A stretch of 64,000 nucleotides of DNA from Qipengyuania_B thermophila (GTDB taxonomy: Bacteria > Pseudomonadota > Alphaproteobacteria > Sphingomonadales > Sphingomonadaceae): the NCBI RefSeq assembly GCF_004153605.1, contig NZ_SDSI01000002.1, positions 496,001 to 560,000 on the forward strand. The letters are read 5' to 3'. How positions within the stretch are numbered: position 1 is the stretch's first letter; each line of letters begins with the position of its first letter. The position numbers and the translations under genes are program-made. Shown here in pieces: positions 17,428 through 25,147 of this stretch. Under the pieces are notes generated by a model. That model had not been told where the DNA came from. It did no database searches and saw only the letters and a list, made by a program, of their open reading frames with translations.

Positions 17428-17880
17428 GCCTTAACCAAGAAACGCCGCGACTAGGCTTTTGCGCCAGCCTTACCCGCCATTAAGGGCATCAGCTTATTTG
17501 CCGCTCTTGCCGGGATCAGGCTTGGGCTTGGGCGGGTCAGCCGGTTTTTCCCGGTCAGTGCCGGGTTTATTCCGGCCTCGGTTTGGACCCTCTTGCGTGC
17601 TGAAGGTTTTCTTTTCGAGTTCGCTCATGTGGGGTTGATGCCAGCCGGCTAGCGGAGCCGTCAAGTTGAGCTAGGCACTTGGTCTAGCCAGTGACGTGAC
17701 CCCCGTCAGCATGGAAGCCATTGCCCTCCGGGGTAAGGCTGCGAATTTTCGTGTTAGTGAGTTGCTCAATACCCGCCATAAAAGCCATCTTTTCCGCCAG
17801 TCTCAGGTTCATCCCTCTGCCTTACCCTGGGGGCTGGAAAGGGGTGTAAAACAGTGGAAGCCAGTAGAATCTGGGTAAGG
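17428..17880. repeat. dispersed GGGTAAGGC motif, five copies in both orientations
   Basis: Exact copies: 17467-17475 (minus), 17731-17739 (plus), 17819-17827 (minus). One-mismatch copies: 17873-17881 (plus, GGGTAAGGT) and 17428-17436 (minus, GGTTAAGGC read on that strand). All lie inside the att-bounded stretch. Repeated short motifs near an att core resemble arm-type integrase binding sites; this reading is inference. Confidence 0.5.
17494..17628 (-). CDS. possible 44-aa basic Pro/Lys-rich protein
   Basis: Reads MSELEKKTFSTQEGPNRGRN and ends in PKPKPDPGKSGK. Highly charged, Lys/Pro-rich, no hydrophobic segment. It is the only plausible frame in the AT-richer att-bounded stretch. No convincing SD is present upstream and the function is unknown, so it may be chance or the remains of element cargo. 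Confidence 0.25.
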   Translation of the reverse strand: MSELEKKTFSTQEGPNRGRNKPGTDREKPADPPKPKPDPGKSGK

Positions 17881-17938
17881 TTGACAGTCAAGCAAAACCG
17901 CCATTTTACGGGAGAACAGCGGATTTGCGTAGGGTTTG

Positions 17939-18028
17939 TGGCGGACAGGGTGGGATTCGAACCCACGGAGGGCTTGCACCCTCGGCGGTTTTCAAGACCG
18001 CTGCATTCAACCGCTCTGCCACCTGTCC
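17939..18028 (-). tRNA. tRNA-Ser(UGA)
   Basis: On the minus strand the gene begins GGACAGGTGGCAGAGCGG and ends CCTGTCCGCCA. The 7-bp acceptor stem is perfect, the anticodon loop CTTGAAA gives anticodon TGA, a long variable arm (class II tRNA) is present, and the T-loop GGTTCGAATCC is intact. CCA is encoded. Its last 17 nt are duplicated at 17351, so it served as an integration site without being destroyed. Confidence 0.97.
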
Positions 18029-18151
18029 GGCGCATTGGCCGGGTCCGCCAGTTCCTCTCCTCTCGCCGCCTGTCAAGGGGGCGCGGGGTTTCGGGGTCGG
18101 CGGCGCGCGTCATGGCTTGCAGTCTGCTGTGAGGGTGCGCACAGTGGCGCC

Positions 18152-19180
18152 ATGACGCTTCGCCGAACCTTCCTGTCGCTTGTCGCTCCGCTCGCCGCAT
18201 TCTGCTCCGTCCCGGCCGCCGCGCAGACGGACTTGTCGTTTGACGGCTATCTGGCCCAGCTCAACGAGCAGGCCCGCCGCGCCGGGGTGAGCGAGGCGAC
18301 GCTCGTCCGGATGAGCGCAGGGATGCAGCCGGACAGCCGGGTCATCTCCCTCGACCGGGCGCAACCCGGCTCCCCGAACGCCGGCGGCGCCTTCCCGCCG
18401 GTCAGCGCCTATATCAGCCGGCACGTGGATGCGGCCCGGATCGGCGGCGGGCGGCGGGTGTATGCCGAAACGCGCCACCTCGAACGGACGCTGGAGCAGC
18501 ATTTCGGAGTGCCGTTGCCCATTCTGGTGGCGATTTTCGGCCATGAGACCGCCTACGGTCAGGTGCTCGGCAATTTCGATCTCGCCCGCTCGCTGGCAAC
18601 CCTTGCGTGGGAGGGGCGGCGGCGTGACCTCTTCGCGGCGGAGTATGTCGCCCTGATGCGCATCGCCGACCGCAACCGGTACACGCGCGAGCAGCTGCGG
18701 GGAAGCTGGGCCGGCGCGTTCGGCAACCCGCAGTTCCTTCCCAGCGTGTATCTGCGCCTCGCCGTCGACGGCGACGGCGACGGGCGGGCCGACCTGTTTT
18801 CCAGCCGCGCGGACACGCTCGCCTCGATCGCGAACTATCTGCGCGACGCGGGGTGGCGACGGAACGAACCGTGGGGCGTCGGCGCCACCGTGCCGACAGG
18901 CTTCGACTGGAGCAGGCTGGGCACGCGTCTCAACGCGCCGGTGTGCCCGCGCGTCCACGATCGCCACAGCACCTGGATGACCGTGGCCGAATGGCGGGCA
19001 CTCGGCGTGCGGCCGACGGGCGCCATTCGCGACGATGTGCACGCCTTCCTGTTCCAGCCCGATGGTGCGGGCACGCCGGCCTATCTCCTGACCAACAATT
19101 ACCGGGCGATCCTGGAGTACAATTGCTCCAACTATTACGCGATGAGTGTCGGGCTGCTCGCCGATGCGGTCTCCGGCTGA
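18152..19180 (+). CDS. lytic murein transglycosylase, MltB-like
   Basis: 342 aa with a signal peptide (cleavage after VPAAAQ, about residue 25). The SLT_2 fold is recognised by the catalytic Glu132 in AIFGHETAYGQ and the block SWAGAFGNPQFLPSVYLR, followed by DGDGDGRADLFSSRADTLASIANYL. It cleaves the MurNAc-GlcNAc bond with 1,6-anhydro product formation during wall turnover in the periplasm. It lacks a lipobox, so it is likely soluble. It sits just upstream of a D,D-carboxypeptidase gene (28 nt gap), a sensible peptidoglycan pair. Confidence 0.93.
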   Translation: MTLRRTFLSLVAPLAAFCSVPAAAQTDLSFDGYLAQLNEQARRAGVSEATLVRMSAGMQPDSRVISLDRAQPGSPNAGGAFPPVSAYISRHVDAARIGGGRRVYAETRHLERTLEQHFGVPLPILVAIFGHETAYGQVLGNFDLARSLATLAWEGRRRDLFAAEYVALMRIADRNRYTREQLRGSWAGAFGNPQFLPSVYLRLAVDGDGDGRADLFSSRADTLASIANYLRDAGWRRNEPWGVGATVPTGFDWSRLGTRLNAPVCPRVHDRHSTWMTVAEWRALGVRPTGAIRDDVHAFLFQPDGAGTPAYLLTNNYRAILEYNCSNYYAMSVGLLADAVSG

Positions 19181-19208
19181 GCCTGATCCACGGACCGGGA
19201 GCAGGAGA

Positions 19209-20426
19209 TTGAGCAGCGGATGGAGCAGGACGCGCTCCGCGGCGCGTTCGGGGCTGCGCAAGACGGCGGGTGCCGTGCTTCTCGCGTGCTGTCCGGCGGC
19301 AGCGGGCGCCAGCCCGGCACCCATCCAGCCCATGCCGCCGGCGGAGTGGCGAACACCCACGGTCGACGAGGCTCCGATCGCGTTGCTCGTCGACCTCGCC
19401 TCGGGACAGACGCTGTTTGCCCGCGAGGAAGAACGGCGGTTCGCCCCGGCTTCCGTCACAAAGGTGATGACGATCTATTCCGCCCTCAGCCGCATCGCCA
19501 AGGGGCAGATGAAGCTGGATGACCGCTATGCCGTCAGCCCCGCCGCCTTTTCCGCGTGGCGCCGGCGCGGCTCGACGATGTACCTTGCCGCAGACGCACG
19601 CCCGACGGTGGAGCAGCTGCTGCTGGGCATTGCCGCCGTGTCGGCCAACGACGGCGCGGTCGTGCTGGCCGAAGGCGCGGCCGGATCCACCGACGCCTGG
19701 CTCGGGTGGATGAACGCCGATGCGCGCCGGCTCGGCATGCGCGACAGCCGGTTCGGCAGCGTGAACGGGTTCCCCGATGGTGGCGGCACCTACACCTCCG
19801 CCCGCGATCTGGTGCGGCTCGCATCCGCGCTGATCGACGAGCATCCGCGGCTCTATCGCCATTTCTTCGGTCGGCCCGGCTACACCTTCAACGGCATTAC
19901 GCAGCGCAACCACGATCCCATTTCCGGGGTGATCGCCGGCGCGGACGGGCTCAAGACCGGCTACACCGACGAGGCAGGGTACACCTTTCTCGGCTCGGCG
20001 GAGCGCGACGGACGCCGGCTCGTCATGGTGATTGCCGCCAGCGACACGGCGCGTCAGCGCGACCGTGCCGCGCGTGCGCTGATGGAGTGGGGTTTTCAGG
20101 CGTTCGACCACCATCGGCTGTTCGCCGGTGGCGCGGCGCTGGCGCAGGCGCAGGTGCAGGGCGGGACGCGCCGCACGGTGGGGCTGGTTGCCGAGCGCCC
20201 GCTCGGCATCTCCGTCCCGCGCGGCACGCGGCCGGCCGTCACGATGAAAGTCCGGTATGAAGGCCCGCTTGCCGCCCCGATTGCGCAGGGCGATCACGTC
20301 GCCGACCTGCATGTCCGGATCGACGGGCTGCCCCCTTATACGGTGCCGCTCCTCGCGGCGCAGGATGTCGGCGTGGCGGGTCCCTTGGACCGGATCCTCA
20401 ACGGATTCGCGCGATGGCTGCGGTGA
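19209..20426 (+). CDS. dacC: D-alanyl-D-alanine carboxypeptidase (PBP5/6 type)
   Basis: 405 aa low-molecular-weight penicillin-binding protein trimming pentapeptides. Motifs: Ser82-x-x-Lys85 (SVTK), Ser145-Ala-Asn (SAN), and Lys249-Thr-Gly (KTG), then the C-terminal beta-rich PBP5_C domain (about 310-400). A signal segment TAGAVLLACCPAAAGASPA is present. The start is taken at TTG 19209, preceded at proper spacing by GGGAG (19197-19201); an ATG at 19146 would overlap the upstream gene by 35 nt. The stop overlaps tmk by 13 nt. Symbol inferred from family and context. Confidence 0.93.
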   Translation: MSSGWSRTRSAARSGLRKTAGAVLLACCPAAAGASPAPIQPMPPAEWRTPTVDEAPIALLVDLASGQTLFAREEERRFAPASVTKVMTIYSALSRIAKGQMKLDDRYAVSPAAFSAWRRRGSTMYLAADARPTVEQLLLGIAAVSANDGAVVLAEGAAGSTDAWLGWMNADARRLGMRDSRFGSVNGFPDGGGTYTSARDLVRLASALIDEHPRLYRHFFGRPGYTFNGITQRNHDPISGVIAGADGLKTGYTDEAGYTFLGSAERDGRRLVMVIAASDTARQRDRAARALMEWGFQAFDHHRLFAGGAALAQAQVQGGTRRTVGLVAERPLGISVPRGTRPAVTMKVRYEGPLAAPIAQGDHVADLHVRIDGLPPYTVPLLAAQDVGVAGPLDRILNGFARWLR

Positions 20427-21061
20427 AGGGGCGGTTCATCACCTTTGAAGGCGGGGAAGGGGCGGGCAAGTCGACGCAAGCGCGCCTGCTTGCCGACTGG
20501 CTCACGCAGCAGGGACGCCCGACCGTGCTCACGCGCGAGCCGGGCGGGACGCCGGGCGCCGAGGCGATCCGCGCGCTGCTGCTGTGCCCGCCGGGCGCCG
20601 AATGGCTGCCGCGTGCCGAGGCGCTGCTGTTCGCTGCCGCGCGCTCCGACCATGTGGAGCGGTTGATCAACCCGGCGCTTGCGCGGGGGGAATGGGTGAT
20701 CAGCGACCGGTTCATCGACTCCAGCCTGGCCTACCAAGGTTTCGCCGGAGGGCTGGGTGTGGAGAAGGTCACGGCCCTGCACACGATCGGCACCGGGGGC
20801 GTCTGGCCGGACCTGACGCTCGTGCTGCGCGCGCCGGCGGCAACGGCGGCTGCGCGGGTGACAGCCCGCGACGGGAGCTGCCGGGACGCCATCGGCGGCC
20901 GCGGAGAAGCTTACCACAGCGACGTCGATGCCGCCTTCCTCCAGCTCGTCGCTGCTCATCCCCAGCGGATCAGGGAAGTGGATGCCAGCGGGGATGCGGA
21001 CGCCGTCCACGCGCTCGTGCGGGATGCAGTGGCGCCGCTGCTTGAAGGCGCAGCGCGATGA
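20414..21061 (+). CDS. tmk: thymidylate kinase
   Basis: 215 aa. Phosphorylates dTMP to dTDP. P-loop FEGGEGAGKST at 11-21, the substrate motif TREPGGTPGAE, the DRF signature SDRFIDSSLAYQG, and the lid region between. Length is normal. It overlaps dacC at its start and holB at its end (ATGA), so the block dacC-tmk-holB-metG is translationally chained. Confidence 0.96.
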   Translation: MAAVKGRFITFEGGEGAGKSTQARLLADWLTQQGRPTVLTREPGGTPGAEAIRALLLCPPGAEWLPRAEALLFAAARSDHVERLINPALARGEWVISDRFIDSSLAYQGFAGGLGVEKVTALHTIGTGGVWPDLTLVLRAPAATAAARVTARDGSCRDAIGGRGEAYHSDVDAAFLQLVAAHPQRIREVDASGDADAVHALVRDAVAPLLEGAAR

Positions 21062-21900
21062 GCGGGAGCCACAGCAGTTTCTGTCCACAGACGGCTTTCG
21101 GCACATGGCAAACCCTCGTCGCGGCCGACCGGCTCCACCACGCCTGGCTGCTGAGCGGGCCGGCCGGGTCCGGCAAGCGCGCCTTTGCCGTTCAGGCGGC
21201 CGCTCACCTGCTCGGCCAGCCCGTCTCCAAGGGCGCGGTGCATCCCGATCTGCTCCTCATCACGCGCGAGCCGCGGGACGGCGCCGAAGCGAGGAAGGCC
21301 GAGGACGGCAAGCCGTTCGAGCGCCGCAGGAACATCACCATCGCACAGATCCGCGCCATGCAGCAGCGCCTCACCATCGGGCTCGTCGGCGCCGGACAGT
21401 GGCGCGTGATCCTCATCGATGCCGCCGACGATCTCGAAGCCGGTGCGGCGAACGCCTTGCTCAAGAGCCTGGAGGAGCCACCACGGCGCACGGTGTTCCT
21501 GCTGGTCGCCGATCGTCCGGCGCAGCTTCTGCCCACCATCCGCTCGCGGTGCCAGGTGCTCCGCTTCTCGATTCCGCACAACGCCGCCGATACGCGAACG
21601 GAACCTGACGGCGCCGCAGCGACCGGCAACGCGGCGACGCGCGGGCAGGGACGGGAGGCGGTTGCGGCGGCCCGGCAGGAGCTTGCCCGCCAGCTTCCCC
21701 CTCGCACGGCGGAACACTTTGCCGCCCTCGACCGGAGCTATGCCGAACTGGCAAGGATCGAGAACGAGGTGGCGAGCTTCAACTACGATCCCGATCTGCT
21801 GCGCGCGCGCATCGCCGGCTTGCTCGCCGGCGCGCCGCTCCCTAGGGGCGGTGGCAATGACGACGCCGTTCTACATCACCACCGCGATCAACTACCCTAA
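21058..21900 (+). CDS. holB: DNA polymerase III subunit delta' (clamp loader)
   Basis: 280 aa AAA+ protein of the clamp loader. Opening block GTWQTLVAADRLHHAWLLSGPAGSGKRAFA has a P-loop-like motif; the sensor/SRC motif IRSRCQVLRF is near residue 165. The four zinc cysteines of the E. coli subunit are absent, as usual in alphaproteobacteria. The start overlaps the tmk stop (ATGA). The 3' end overlaps metG by 44 nt, larger than other overlaps here. Confidence 0.92.
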   Translation: MSGSHSSFCPQTAFGTWQTLVAADRLHHAWLLSGPAGSGKRAFAVQAAAHLLGQPVSKGAVHPDLLLITREPRDGAEARKAEDGKPFERRRNITIAQIRAMQQRLTIGLVGAGQWRVILIDAADDLEAGAANALLKSLEEPPRRTVFLLVADRPAQLLPTIRSRCQVLRFSIPHNAADTRTEPDGAAATGNAATRGQGREAVAAARQELARQLPPRTAEHFAALDRSYAELARIENEVASFNYDPDLLRARIAGLLAGAPLPRGGGNDDAVLHHHRDQLP

Positions 21901-23410
21901 CGGGCGGCCTCATATCGGGCATGCCTACGAGGCGATCTGCGCCGACGTGATCGCCCGCTTCCAGCGGGCACAGGGCCGCCGGGTGCGGTTCCAGACCGGC
22001 ACCGACGAACACGGCCTCAAGATGATGCGCAAGGCGCGCGAGCAGGGAGTCACGCCCGCCGCCCTTGCGGACGAGATGTCGTCGCACTTTCGCCACATGG
22101 CGGATGCGCTCCACATCTCCTACGACCGTTTCATCCGCACTGTCGAGCCAGCCCACCACGCCGCCAGCGCCGCGCTGTGGGAGGCGATGAAAGCGAGCGG
22201 AGACCTGTATCTCGGCCGTTACGAAGGGTGGTATTCCGTCCGGGACGAGGCGTTCTACGACGAGACGGAACTGCGCGAGAGCCCCGACGGCGGGCGGCTG
22301 TCGCCACTCGGCACACCGGTCGAATGGACGGTCGAGGAGAGCTGGTTCTTTCGCCTGTCGCGGTTCGCCGAGCCTTTGCTGAAGCTCTACGAAGAGCGGC
22401 CCGATTTCATCGAACCGGCGGCACGGCGGAACGAAATGGTCGCCTTCGTTCGTCAGGGGCTGCGCGATCTGTCGGTCAGCCGCACAAGCTTCGACTGGGG
22501 CGTGAAGGTGCCGGGTGCGCCGGATCATGTGATGTATGTCTGGGTCGATGCGCTGACCAATTATATCACGGGCCTCGGCTACCCTGAGCCCACCGAGGAG
22601 ATGCGGGACTTCTGGCCAGCCGATCTGCATCTCATCGGCAAGGACATCGTTCGCTTCCATGCGGTTTACTGGCCGGCCTTTCTGATGAGCGCGAAGCTCC
22701 CGCTGCCGCGCAAGGTCTTTGGCCACGGCTTCGTTCTCAACCAGGGCGAGAAGGAGTCGAAGAGCCTCGGGAACGTGACCGATCCGCTTGATCTGGCGGA
22801 ACGCTACGGGGTGGATGCACTGCGATACTTCCTGATGCGTGAAATTCCGTTCGGTCAGGATGGCAGCTGGTCCCACCAGGCGATCGTCACCCGGGCAAAT
22901 GCGGAACTGTCAAACAGTTACGGCAATCTTGTGCAACGTGTTCTTGGCTTCATCGCGCGGAACCTGGACGGCACGGTCGCCCGTGTGACGGAACTGCAGG
23001 AGGCTGACGCGGCCCTTCTGAATCGGGTGCGGTCGGCTTGCCTTGCCGAGCTGCCGGAGCAATGGAATCGCCTTGCCCTCAACGCCGGCCTCGACGCGTG
23101 GATGAAGGCGGTCTACGCTGCCAATGCCTATGTGGACGAGCAGGCGCCCTGGGCGCTGCGAAAGACGGATCCCGAGCGCATGGCGACCGTGCTGGCGGTG
23201 CTGTGCAACGTGATCGAGATGCTCACATCGGCCATCCAGCCGGTCATTCCGGCGAGCGCCCGGAAGGTGCTGCACATGCTCGAGCCGGACCACGGCGATC
23301 TTGGCACGAAGAGCGCGAAGCGCGGCGCTGCGCTGCGCTACACCGTACGGGACGTGCAGCCGCTGTTCCCGCGCCTGGCCGATCCGACGGCGGAGCCTGA
23401 AGGGTGCTGA
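21857..23410 (+). CDS. metG: methionine--tRNA ligase
   Basis: 517 aa class I synthetase. HIGH motif at 19-22 (RPHIGHAYEA); the KMSKS loop reads KESKS at 299-303 (GEKESKSLGNV). The knuckle region GWYSVRDEAFYDETEL has no zinc-binding cysteines, so this is the short, zinc-free type without the C-terminal tRNA-binding domain. The start ATG lies 44 nt inside holB; TTPFYITTAINYPNG is the standard N terminus. The stop overlaps the tatD GTG. Confidence 0.96.
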   Translation: MTTPFYITTAINYPNGRPHIGHAYEAICADVIARFQRAQGRRVRFQTGTDEHGLKMMRKAREQGVTPAALADEMSSHFRHMADALHISYDRFIRTVEPAHHAASAALWEAMKASGDLYLGRYEGWYSVRDEAFYDETELRESPDGGRLSPLGTPVEWTVEESWFFRLSRFAEPLLKLYEERPDFIEPAARRNEMVAFVRQGLRDLSVSRTSFDWGVKVPGAPDHVMYVWVDALTNYITGLGYPEPTEEMRDFWPADLHLIGKDIVRFHAVYWPAFLMSAKLPLPRKVFGHGFVLNQGEKESKSLGNVTDPLDLAERYGVDALRYFLMREIPFGQDGSWSHQAIVTRANAELSNSYGNLVQRVLGFIARNLDGTVARVTELQEADAALLNRVRSACLAELPEQWNRLALNAGLDAWMKAVYAANAYVDEQAPWALRKTDPERMATVLAVLCNVIEMLTSAIQPVIPASARKVLHMLEPDHGDLGTKSAKRGAALRYTVRDVQPLFPRLADPTAEPEGC

Positions 23411-24183
23411 TCGACAGCCACTGCCACCTCAACTATCCCGGTCTCGTGGAGGACGTGGACGCCGTGCTCGAGCGCGCCCGCGCGAGAGGGGTGGGCGGCA
23501 TGCTGAACATCTCCACCAAGCACAGCGAATGGGACGATGTCGTCGGCCTTGCGCGGCACCATCCCGATGTGTGGGCGAGCATCGGCGTGCACCCACATGC
23601 CGCGGAAGACCACCTGCATGTCGATGTCGACCTCCTCAGAAATGCCGCATCGCAAGATCGGGTGGTGGCGATCGGCGAGACCGGCCTCGACTATCACTAC
23701 AGCCACAGCTCACCTGCAGCGCAGCAGTCCCTGTTCAGAAGGCACATCACCGTCGCGCGGGAGCTTGACCTGCCGCTCATCATCCACACCCGCGACGCGG
23801 AAGACGACACCGTGGCGATGCTCGATGAAGCGGCGCAGGACGGTCCGTTTGCGGCGCTGATCCATTGCTTCACCGGATCGATCCGCTTTGCCGAGGCCGT
23901 TCTGGAGCGCGGCCTGTCGATCTCGCTGTCGGGGATCGTGACCTTCCGCAATGCCAGGGAATTGCAAGCCGTTGCGCGCCTCGTTCCGGAGGAACGGCTG
24001 CTCGTGGAAACGGACAGTCCCTTTCTCGCGCCGGTCCCGCACCGCGGCAAGACGTGTGAGCCTGCGTATGTCCGCGATACGCTCGAGCGGATCGCCGCAC
24101 TGCGTGGGGTGGACGCCGAAGTGCTGGAAAACCGCACAAGCGCCAACTTCTTCAACCTGTTCAAAAAAGCGGTGCTGGCTTGA
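23404..24183 (+). CDS. tatD: TatD family metal-dependent deoxyribonuclease
   Basis: 259 aa amidohydrolase-fold nuclease. Metal ligands are visible in order: HCH in IDSHCHLNY, Glu in IGETGLDYHY, His in IIHTRDAEDD, His in LIHCFTGS and Asp in VETDSPFLAP. TatD enzymes are 3'-5' DNases linked to DNA repair and turnover. GTG start inside the last codons of metG; stop overlaps the TTG start of the next gene. The metG-tatD-MBL order is conserved in many bacteria. Confidence 0.95.
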   Translation: MLIDSHCHLNYPGLVEDVDAVLERARARGVGGMLNISTKHSEWDDVVGLARHHPDVWASIGVHPHAAEDHLHVDVDLLRNAASQDRVVAIGETGLDYHYSHSSPAAQQSLFRRHITVARELDLPLIIHTRDAEDDTVAMLDEAAQDGPFAALIHCFTGSIRFAEAVLERGLSISLSGIVTFRNARELQAVARLVPEERLLVETDSPFLAPVPHRGKTCEPAYVRDTLERIAALRGVDAEVLENRTSANFFNLFKKAVLA

Positions 24184-24947
24184 AACTGCGGATGCTCGGG
24201 TGCGGAACGTCGACAGGAGTGCCGCGCATCGGCAATGACTGGGGCGCATGCGATCCGGACGAGCCGAAGAACCGGCGCACGCGGCCGTCGGTCGTCATCG
24301 AGACGGAACGTGGCGACCGCATTTTGGTCGACACCTCCACCGATCTTCGCGAGCAGTTGCTGCGCGAAGACATTGACCGCGTCGACGCGGTGATCTGGAC
24401 CCATGACCACGCCGATCACACGCACGGCATCGACGATTTGCGATTGATGCGCTCATCGCGCACGAACCCGCTGCCCGCTTTTGCGGGGGAAGAAACCGTG
24501 AGAAGACTCCGCAGCCGCTTTGGCTATGTCTTCGCCGGGAAGGACGGCTACGCGACGATTGCCCGCCTGGCGCCGCTCAACAAGCTGCATCTCGTGGTGG
24601 GGTGTTCGGTTCGCCACTGCGAGATGCCGCATGGCGGCATGACCAGCACCGGACTGCGGTTCGAATGTGACAACAAGTCCATCGGTTATGCCGTTGATTT
24701 CCAGGAAATTACTCCGGACATGGTGTCGCTGTTCATGGGCGTCGACCTGCTGGTGTCGGACTGTCTGCGGCGGCAACCGCACCCGACGCATGCCCATCTG
24801 GCCATGGCGCTGGACTTTGCTGATAGGGTGAGTGCCAGCAGGGTCGTGCTGACGCATCTGGACAACACCATGGACTATGCGACGCTGTCCGCCGAATTGC
24901 CGAAGCACGTCCGGGTCGGCTTCGATGGTCTGGAGATCGTGATTTGA
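24180..24947 (+). CDS. MBL fold metallo-hydrolase, PhnP-like
   Basis: 255 aa metallo-beta-lactamase fold. Starts with LGCGTSTGVPRIG, a Cys-containing N-terminal loop typical of PhnP/YcbX-type phosphodiesterases, then the dinuclear metal motif THDHADHTHG, Asp in DLLVSDCL and the late His in VLTHLDN. PhnP hydrolyses cyclic ribose phosphates; here no phn genes are near and the common neighbour is tatD, so the substrate is open. TTG start overlapping the tatD stop (TTGA). Confidence 0.9.
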   Translation: MKLRMLGCGTSTGVPRIGNDWGACDPDEPKNRRTRPSVVIETERGDRILVDTSTDLREQLLREDIDRVDAVIWTHDHADHTHGIDDLRLMRSSRTNPLPAFAGEETVRRLRSRFGYVFAGKDGYATIARLAPLNKLHLVVGCSVRHCEMPHGGMTSTGLRFECDNKSIGYAVDFQEITPDMVSLFMGVDLLVSDCLRRQPHPTHAHLAMALDFADRVSASRVVLTHLDNTMDYATLSAELPKHVRVGFDGLEIVI

Positions 24948-25117
24948 ACGAGGTTCAGATCGTCTCGCTGGTCGCGCTGACAGCGATGCTCATCTTCGTG
25001 GCGAGCGGTCTGCGTCGGCACGGAGCGTCCGGCGCAAGACTGGCCGGAATGGCAGCCGTCTGGGTGGTCATCTTCATCGTCGTTGCGCTGCTCGCCACGA
25101 CGCTGTTCTCACGGTAA
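24944..25117 (+). CDS. small two-helix membrane protein, unknown
   Basis: 57 aa with two hydrophobic helices (about 4-23 and 33-55) joined by a basic loop GLRRHGASGAR, predicting a hairpin with the loop in the cytoplasm. TTG start overlapping the stop of the MBL gene (TTGA), the same arrangement as at the upstream junction, which supports translation by coupling. No family recognised. Confidence 0.6.
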   Translation: MNEVQIVSLVALTAMLIFVASGLRRHGASGARLAGMAAVWVVIFIVVALLATTLFSR

Positions 25118-25122
25118 TTTTA

Positions 25123-25137
25123 CATAATATGTATTAT
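25123..25137 (+). promoter_or_regulatory. AT-only inverted repeat / -10-like element before mazG
   Basis: ATAATA (25124-25129) and TATTAT (25132-25137) form an inverted repeat around TG in an otherwise GC-rich region. CATAAT at 25123-25128 matches a sigma-70 -10 box in five of six positions, and TATTAT is another candidate; no good -35 is seen. The mazG ATG is only 10 nt downstream, so a transcript from here would have a very short leader. Confidence 0.4.
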
Positions 25138-25147
25138 CGGACACGGG

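Larger units (their letters stand above)
17351..17955. mobile_element. remnant of an element integrated at tRNA-Ser (att-bounded, no integrase)
   Basis: A 17-bp sequence, TGGCGGACAGGGTGGGA, that forms the 3' end of the tRNA-Ser gene (17939-17955) is repeated exactly at 17351-17367, 588 bp away in the same orientation. This is the footprint left by tyrosine-recombinase elements that integrate into tRNA 3' ends. The DNA between the copies is visibly more AT-rich than the flanks and carries a repeated GGGTAAGGC-type motif. No integrase or other recognisable gene remains; the only candidate is a 44-aa reading frame at 17494-17628. Apart from that the stretch 17368-17938 appears non-coding. Confidence 0.65.

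Noticed and set aside
17696..17878. 60-aa frame on the plus strand in the att-bounded stretch
   Set aside because: GTG start with no SD, no family resemblance; sequence repeats motifs from the stretch rather than coding pattern.
17766..18200. 144-aa frame covering the tRNA-Ser
   Set aside because: It translates the tRNA antisense (a common annotation artefact) and has no other support.
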